Assembly: GCA_043811105.1 (NCBI GenBank)
Contig: JBDRNK010000014.1
Location: 1 to 14,243, forward strand
Direction: 5' to 3'
DNA: 14,243 nucleotides
From: CAZDDW01 sp043811105
Lineage (GTDB): Bacteria > Patescibacteriota > Patescibacteriia > UBA9934 > CAZDDW01
The notes under the pieces were generated by a model that was not told the DNA's origin, made no database searches, and worked only from the letters and a program-made list of their open reading frames with translations. This document shows, piece after piece, positions 12,875 through 14,243 of the stretch. The position numbers were made by a program, and so were the translations under genes. Positions within the stretch are counted from its first letter, which is position 1; every line of letters begins with the position of its first letter.

Positions 12875-13417
12875 TCACGACGTGCGAAATGCTAACCACA
12901 CGTTTTCGTCTTCGGGGAGCTCGGCGTGCACCCTCGTTTTTATGATAGCCCGACCATTTGAATTACTAGCTAGCATCCAAACGTAAGTGATCTCATCACG
13001 ACACTGCTGTAGTGGCTCGAGGATTGAGCCGATTGACATTTCCGGACGTTGGTCGACCAGGATCTCGGCCGCAGCTCGATCCAGAAGATACCAGCCCATG
13101 TGGTGTGCAGAATCCATTGCGTCAAAGAGGCTGGTTGATTCGTGGAATTTGACGAGGACGATGTCCACTTGGCGTTGACCTCCCTTGACTGGTAAGTCAT
13201 GTAGGGTCGGGTCGTGGAAGTCCCGGTAATCGTCCCGGCACATCATCCTCCACCGCTCATCGTCTCCATTGACAGTGATGGCTAGCTCTTGTCTACTGGC
13301 TCCTTTGATGATGCGGTTCCTCATTTTTGCCGCGAGATATGTTTTCGCATATGACCCCGGAACCATTCCTGTGTGGCCATATAGCTGTTCACGTGTAATA
13401 TTGCCAAAAAGTCTCAT
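12875..13417 (-). CDS. Hypothetical protein, monocistronic, strong SD
   Basis: A 180-residue soluble protein from ATG 13417. The open frame extends upstream, but AAGGAGGAG (13431-13423) with five bases to this ATG fixes the start (MRLFGNITREQLYGHTG). There is no signal peptide or membrane segment. It is rich in Asp, Glu, Arg and His, with clusters such as DDERWRMMCRDDYRDFHD (about 52-69) and FHESTSLFDAMDSAHHMGW (split around residue 100) that could bind metal; I recognise no family. Base composition is more GC-rich than the flanks and the SD is nearly the same as that of the 4130-5239 gene. It has its own promoter, palindromic leader and terminator. A regulated single-gene unit, perhaps acquired, is the best reading. 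Confidence 0.8.
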   Translation of the reverse strand: MRLFGNITREQLYGHTGMVPGSYAKTYLAAKMRNRIIKGASRQELAITVNGDDERWRMMCRDDYRDFHDPTLHDLPVKGGQRQVDIVLVKFHESTSLFDAMDSAHHMGWYLLDRAAAEILVDQRPEMSIGSILEPLQQCRDEITYVWMLASNSNGRAIIKTRVHAELPEDENVWLAFRTS

Positions 13418-13443
13418 GAAGTCTCCTCCTTGGAAAGCATGAT

Positions 13444-13478
13444 GTTCTAGGGGTATTCCAGAACAAGTGATAATAGCA
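13444..13478 (-). promoter_or_regulatory. Extended -10 and palindrome upstream of the 12875-13417 gene
   Basis: The minus strand reads TGC-TATTAT (13478-13470), an extended -10, with a poor -35. The predicted start is near 13463, inside the imperfect palindrome GTTCT...AGAAC (13444-13464, with inner GG/CC). A repressor bound there would block initiation; it could also form a 5' hairpin. The SD follows. Confidence 0.5.
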
Positions 13479-13517
13479 CAACATTGATTATTGTTGAAAA
13501 AGGATATCAAGATAGGC

Positions 13518-13546
13518 TTGACTTTTTTGCAGAGATATGGTAAATT
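13518..13546 (+). promoter_or_regulatory. Promoter of the TrmB-like regulator
   Basis: TTGACT (13518-13523), a 17-base spacer, TAAATT (13541-13546) with TGG just before the -10. The predicted start is near 13553. It is divergent from the promoter at 13470-13478. Confidence 0.7.
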
Positions 13547-13550
13547 ATCG

Positions 13551-13575
13551 GTACGAAGATATTAACTGTTCGTAC
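13551..13575. promoter_or_regulatory. Inverted repeat over the regulator's transcription start, probable operator
   Basis: GTACGAA (13551-13557) and TTCGTAC (13569-13575) are perfect 7-base arms with an 11-base spacer. They begin five bases after the -10 box and cover the predicted start. The centre-to-centre distance of 18 bases suits a winged-helix dimer. Autorepression by the product of the next gene is the natural hypothesis. Confidence 0.6.
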
Positions 13576-13589
13576 AAAATAACAGTTTT

Positions 13590-14114
13590 ATGCCCCAACC
13601 AAGGCTTAATAATTCAAATGATTTAATTGATAAGATCTCAAGTATTGGCTTAACCGAAAAAGAAGCCAAGGTTTATTCGGTTTTGCTTGAAATGGGTGGA
13701 GCCTTCCCTTCTGCAATAGCTGTGGCAGCAAAAATGAATCGAAGCACAACTTATAAAATTTTAACCAGTTTAGCAGTTAAAGGGTTAGTCGTTGAAATGC
13801 GTCGTCGCAATCGTTTGTATTATCAGGTTGAGCGACCGAATAAGTTAACTCGTTTTGCTAAAGATCAGATTAGTTTGGCTGAGGAACGCTCAGATAAGGT
13901 TAAGCAGCTTTTACCAGAAATAGAGGGGTTATATTCGGTTTTACCGAGTAAACCACGGATGCGTTTTTTTGAAGGTTTCCCTGAGGTTCTGTCTGTACAC
14001 GAGGACCATGTTGCCGATGATGAGAAATATGAAATGTTAGCTTGGGCTAATGCAGACAAAATTGCCAAATTTTTACCAGAGAGCTTAAAGAAAGGTTATC
14101 TGAGAGCTAATTAA
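13590..14114 (+). pseudogene. TrmB-like winged-helix regulator, apparently truncated
   Basis: The 174 residues hold an N-terminal winged helix of the TrmB/SgrR-like type (about 13-82): IGLTEKEAKVYSVLLEMGG, the recognition helix AVAAKMNRSTTYKIL and a wing ending in RLYYQVERP. A helical linker follows (about 88-115), then the start of a C-terminal sensor domain (MRFFEGFPEVLSVHEDHV). Relatives usually continue much further, and the homology-like pattern stops at GYLRA. The last residue and stop (14110-14114) come from sequence that, on the other strand, is the end of a transposase gene. Disruption by an insertion element is therefore likely. The DNA-binding half is intact and might still repress. 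No SD; ATG at 13590. Confidence 0.75.
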
Positions 14115-14243
14115 AGTTTTGTGTTGGTTTTTGCCCCTGTCTAAGAGCGAGATACCAAGCGGCTAAGGCAAGTTTTCGTTTGGGTGAAAGCCCTCGGTGA
14201 CAACGAAATAATTCCTTCAGTCGACTGTTGAGACCTCCTTCCA
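14107..14243 (-). mobile_element. 3' end of a transposase gene (insertion sequence, partial)
   Basis: On the minus strand a frame enters from the right edge and ends with TAG at 14109-14107, giving 44 residues: EGGLNSRLKELFRCHRGLS, then PKRKLALAAWYLAL and a KPTQ tail. The pattern 'E-G-x-N-S-R-L-K-E...HRGLS' is typical of the C-terminus of DDE transposases of the IS256/MULE-like kind, in which the first Glu is the catalytic one. Only this tail is visible, so the IS family, its inverted repeats and its target duplication cannot be defined. Its stop overlaps the end of the truncated regulator gene, which places the element's end at about 14106-14110. Confidence 0.65.

Noticed and set aside
13418..13510. 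Longer form of the 12875 gene starting at 13510
   Set aside because: The SD AAGGAGGAG at 13431-13423 serves ATG 13417, and the upstream part overlaps promoter elements.

Overview
The window looks like a piece of a bacterial chromosome from a small-genome, AT-leaning lineage, most likely a member of the Patescibacteria/CPR. This is inferred from style rather than from a marker gene. Most genes lack a Shine-Dalgarno, a short TrmB-type regulator and secreted proteins of unknown role are present, and the intergenic gaps hold palindromes rich in GCGAAGC / CTTCGGC. UGA ends several genes, so the code is standard (not the UGA=Gly code of Gracilibacteria/Absconditabacteria). Almost all genes lie on the minus strand.

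From right to left, 4053-1 is a core RNA operon. A strong promoter and a structured leader precede rpsO (S15), a NYN-domain putative nuclease, pnp (PNPase) and a membrane-anchored protein that overlaps the pnp stop by one base and runs off the left edge. 4068-5298 is a self-contained unit with its own promoter, strong SD and terminator, encoding a secreted MopE-motif protein. 5302-7023 is accessory: two unrecognised proteins (the larger, at 5447-6523, clearly AT-rich) separated by palindromic repeats. 7060-8268 is an MFS transporter with an extended -10 promoter so close to the start that its mRNA should be leaderless.

8294-9833 is the most unusual part. Two identical tRNA-Arg(TCT) genes, inside an 83-bp perfect direct repeat, bracket a single Na+/Ca2+ exchanger gene. 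The upstream tRNA copy has a promoter but no clear terminator; the downstream copy has a strong terminator but no visible promoter. This is what remains if one promoter-tRNA-terminator unit was split by a 1.3-kb cargo. A complete tyrosine recombinase gene (9850-10809) sits immediately upstream.

On the plus strand, 10934-12559 encodes a secreted protein of three beta-rich repeats joined to a class I glutamine-amidotransferase-like domain that keeps Cys and His-Pro-Glu. It is followed by a tRNA-His(GTG) transcription unit. A second SD-equipped orphan gene (12875-13417, minus) follows. The right end holds a TrmB-like regulator with an inverted repeat over its predicted transcription start; it is cut short where the 3' end of a transposase gene begins.

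No gap longer than about 210 bases lacks a gene. The gaps hold promoters, terminators and palindromic repeats, listed individually. All function calls come from reading motifs by eye; no database search was possible.
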